This document shows, one piece after another, positions 61,203 to 62,779 of a DNA stretch of 62,779 nt (positions are counted from its first letter, which is position 1; each line of letters opens with the position of its first letter). Under the pieces are notes generated by a model. That model ran no database searches. It was not told the DNA's origin and saw nothing but the letters and a program-made list of their open reading frames with translations. A program made the translations under genes and the position numbers. The stretch is from NCBI GenBank assembly GCA_016936015.1, contig JAFGPV010000138.1:1-62779 (forward strand), in the 5' to 3' direction. Origin of the DNA: Pirellulales bacterium. GTDB taxonomy: Bacteria > Planctomycetota > Planctomycetia > Pirellulales > Thermoguttaceae.

Positions 61203-61313
61203 AGGAATTAGGGATTGGGGATTAGGGATTAGAAAAACCGTTTCAATCGTTTTCTCCTGTATTCCATCCTTAATCCCCAATTCCTAATCCCTAATCCCTA
61301 ATCCCCAATCCCT
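61203..61313. repeat. Two-armed GGGATTA / TAATCCC island
   Basis: The left arm (61203-61232) has GGAATTAGGGATTGGGGATT; the right arm (61268-61313) has six units such as CCTAATCCCTAATCCCTAAT. It lies between rpoA and rplQ. Confidence 0.9.
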
Positions 61314-61316
61314 ACT

Positions 61317-61961
61317 ATGCGACACCGACGACGAGGCCGGAAGCTCGGCCGCAATCCGAACCACCAACGCGCCCTGCTGCGGAACCTGGCCAGCGCGCTG
61401 TTTTTGACGGAGCGCGAGGTCCAGGATTGGGAAGACAACAAGCCCAAGACCCCGGGCCGGATCGTCACCACCCTGCACAAGGCCAAGGAGGTCCGCCCCC
61501 TGGTGGAAAAGTGCATCACCATCGCCCGCGACGCGCTTCCGCACCAGGAGGCCGCCGACCGGCTGACCTCCGGGGCCGAGCGGCACAGCGAGGCGTGGCG
61601 GGCCTGGAGGGAAAGCCCGCAGTGGCGCGAGTGGAACCGGGCCGTCGCCCCCGTGATCACCGCCCGGCGCCGCGTCCTGCGGCTGCTGGGCAACAAGCAG
61701 GCGATGCAGATCCTCTTTAGCGACGTCGCCCCCCGTTTCGCCGAGCGCAACGGCGGCTACACCCGCGTCCTTCACCTCGCGCAGCCCCGGCTCGGCGACG
61801 CCGGCGCCCGGGCCATCCTGGAACTGGTCGGCCAGCGCGACCGCGTCAAGAAGAAGGCCGTCCGCCCCGTCTTCGACACGGACGAGCCGGCGCCCGCCGC
61901 AGCACAAGCGCCGGAAGCACCCGCTGCGCCTTCCGCTGCAGAAACACCGGATGAAGAATGA
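61317..61961 (+). CDS. rplQ: 50S ribosomal protein L17 with extra segment and acidic tail
   Basis: A 214-residue bL17, longer than the usual 115-130. RHRRRGRKLGRNPNHQRALL and LVEKCITIARDA start the domain; an extra segment (residues about 80-105, with HSEAWRAWRESPQWREW) splits it before RRRVLRLLGNKQAMQILFSD and ERNGGYTRVL. The tail is Ala/Pro/Glu-rich (EAPAAPSAAETPDEE). The TGA stop is part of the following GAATGACGAA array. The insert looks lineage-specific. Confidence 0.95.
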   Translation: MRHRRRGRKLGRNPNHQRALLRNLASALFLTEREVQDWEDNKPKTPGRIVTTLHKAKEVRPLVEKCITIARDALPHQEAADRLTSGAERHSEAWRAWRESPQWREWNRAVAPVITARRRVLRLLGNKQAMQILFSDVAPRFAERNGGYTRVLHLAQPRLGDAGARAILELVGQRDRVKKKAVRPVFDTDEPAPAAAQAPEAPAAPSAAETPDEE

Positions 61962-62104
61962 CGAAGGACGATATCCGAATGACGAAAGAAGGACGAATGT
62001 TTTAATGACGAAGGATTAACAATCAACGTTCAAGCCGTTCTTTTAACATTTCGTCATTCGACCTTCGGATTTCTTTCGTCATTCGTCATTAGGCCTTCGT
62101 CATT
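61954..62104. repeat. Two-armed GAATGACGAAGGA / TTCGTCATTC island
   Basis: The left arm (61954-62007) has GAATGACGAAGGACGATATC; the right arm (62048-62104) has TTTCGTCATTCGACCTTCGG. It lies between rplQ, whose stop it contains, and the metallopeptidase gene. Confidence 0.9.
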
Positions 62105-62113
62105 TCCCCCGCC

Positions 62114-62692
62114 ATGTCCGGCCCCGGCTTCGACTTCACGCTCCACATCCGGCGTCTGTGCGAGGATTTCACCGCCCGTCTGGTGCCGCTCCGGCACGTC
62201 GATCTGAGCCGGGTGGCGATCTGTTCCTCGCAGACCCGGTCCGCCTCGCGGCAGGGCCGGTACGCCACGCTCACGCCGCTGCGGTTTGCCGACGGCAAGC
62301 TGCATACCATCCGCCGCGGCCGGCAGTGGGGGATCCAAAAAGTCCTCGACGCCGACGGCCGCGAGATGCTGTACATCCTCAATTTCTACCTCCCCCGGTT
62401 CCTGGACCTCCCTTTCCGGGAGAAACTGACGACCGTGGTCCACGAGTTGTGGCACATCAGCCCCCGGTTCAACGGCGACGTCCGCCGGCTGGGCGTGCGG
62501 CATTACGCCCACGGCCGGTCGAAGAAGCAGTACGACGCCGAGATGGAACGGCTCGTGGCGGAGTGGCTCCGCCTCGATCCGCCCGAGGAACTCTACGGTT
62601 TCCTCCGCGACGACTTCCGCACCCTCCACGTCCGCCACGGCCGCATCTTCGGCCGCAAGTTCTCCGCCCCCAAACTCTTCCGCGTCGATTAG
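62114..62692 (+). CDS. Putative zinc metallopeptidase (phage-type metallopeptidase domain)
   Basis: A 192-residue protein. VVHELWHISPRFNGDVRR holds an HExxH zinc motif (HELWH) at about residues 110-114, and RHYAHGRSKKQYDAEMERLV a possible third His. It resembles the putative phage metallopeptidase domain. The N-terminus has a FTARLVPLRHVDLSRVAICS stretch. The start is ATG 62114, with no strong SD. No phage genes are near. The substrate is unknown, and a role in proteolysis is only inferred from HExxH. Confidence 0.6.
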   Translation: MSGPGFDFTLHIRRLCEDFTARLVPLRHVDLSRVAICSSQTRSASRQGRYATLTPLRFADGKLHTIRRGRQWGIQKVLDADGREMLYILNFYLPRFLDLPFREKLTTVVHELWHISPRFNGDVRRLGVRHYAHGRSKKQYDAEMERLVAEWLRLDPPEELYGFLRDDFRTLHVRHGRIFGRKFSAPKLFRVD

Positions 62693-62779
62693 GTAATTGA
62701 GGGTGTCCTGAAATTAAATTGATCTAAGCGCAAGGGACTCCAGTGGTTATGTTTCTTTTTCCACAAGGAAACCGTAACC

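Noticed and set aside
62693-62779. IS element end at the right border
   Set aside because: The sequence GGGTGTCCTGAAATTAAATT could be an IS end, but no transposase or second end is in the window.

Overview
This 62.8 kb window is GC-rich chromosomal DNA from a member of the Planctomycetota, probably a Pirellulales relative. The pointers are a BBP7/DUF1551-type outer-membrane barrel gene, a T2SS cluster with a fused PilM-PilN protein, a FecR/anti-sigma-like giant protein, and a ribosomal cluster without rpmD or infA. No plasmid, phage or IS element is evident. All family assignments come from reading motifs in the sequence; no database was searched.

Layout. 1-6.2 kb: a URO-D-fold methyltransferase, the BBP7 barrel, ilvN-ilvC, a small conserved protein and a radical SAM enzyme. 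6.4-9.0 kb: an exported protein and a HEAT-repeat membrane protein. 9.1-19.2 kb: a minus-strand type II secretion cluster (gspE-F-G-H-I-J-K, a PilM/PilN fusion and a PilO-like protein) without a secretin. 19.6-24.5 kb: a Spy/CpxP-like protein, an EF-hand protein, an LptF/G permease and a PLP aminotransferase. 24.5-28.6 kb: comF, DUF502, a sugar-nucleotide epimerase, nadC and a tRNA with anticodon CAT. 29.3-31.5 kb: a RhaT-like permease, a decayed gene and a D-lyxose isomerase. 31.5-34.7 kb: a metal permease with an HMA tail, then a peroxide/iron module (peroxiredoxin, ferritin and a Fur/PerR regulator with a candidate operator). 35.3-41.3 kb: rplU, RNase E/G, a TIGR03936 protein, and a regulatory PTS (EI, HPr, EIIA) next to hpf. 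41.6-44.0 kb: an anti-sigma/FecR-like membrane protein. 44.3-62.0 kb: the S10-spc-alpha ribosomal cluster (rpsJ to rplQ, with secY, adk, map and rpoA). The window ends with a putative zinc metallopeptidase.

The most unusual feature lies between the genes. Thirty intergenic islands are built from short degenerate tandem units of about 7-9 nt, in several motif dialects such as GGGATTA, GGGTTCA, GGATGAG, GAATGACGAA, ATTGCAA, GGTCGTT and GAGGGTCGA. Twenty-six of them have two arms, nearly always one dialect against its own reverse complement, so they could fold into long hairpins. The purine-rich arm always comes first on either strand. They sit even between ribosomal protein genes inside the operons. 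Separate palindromic repeat families are scattered through the window as well. In several places a repeat carries the stop codon of the neighbouring gene.
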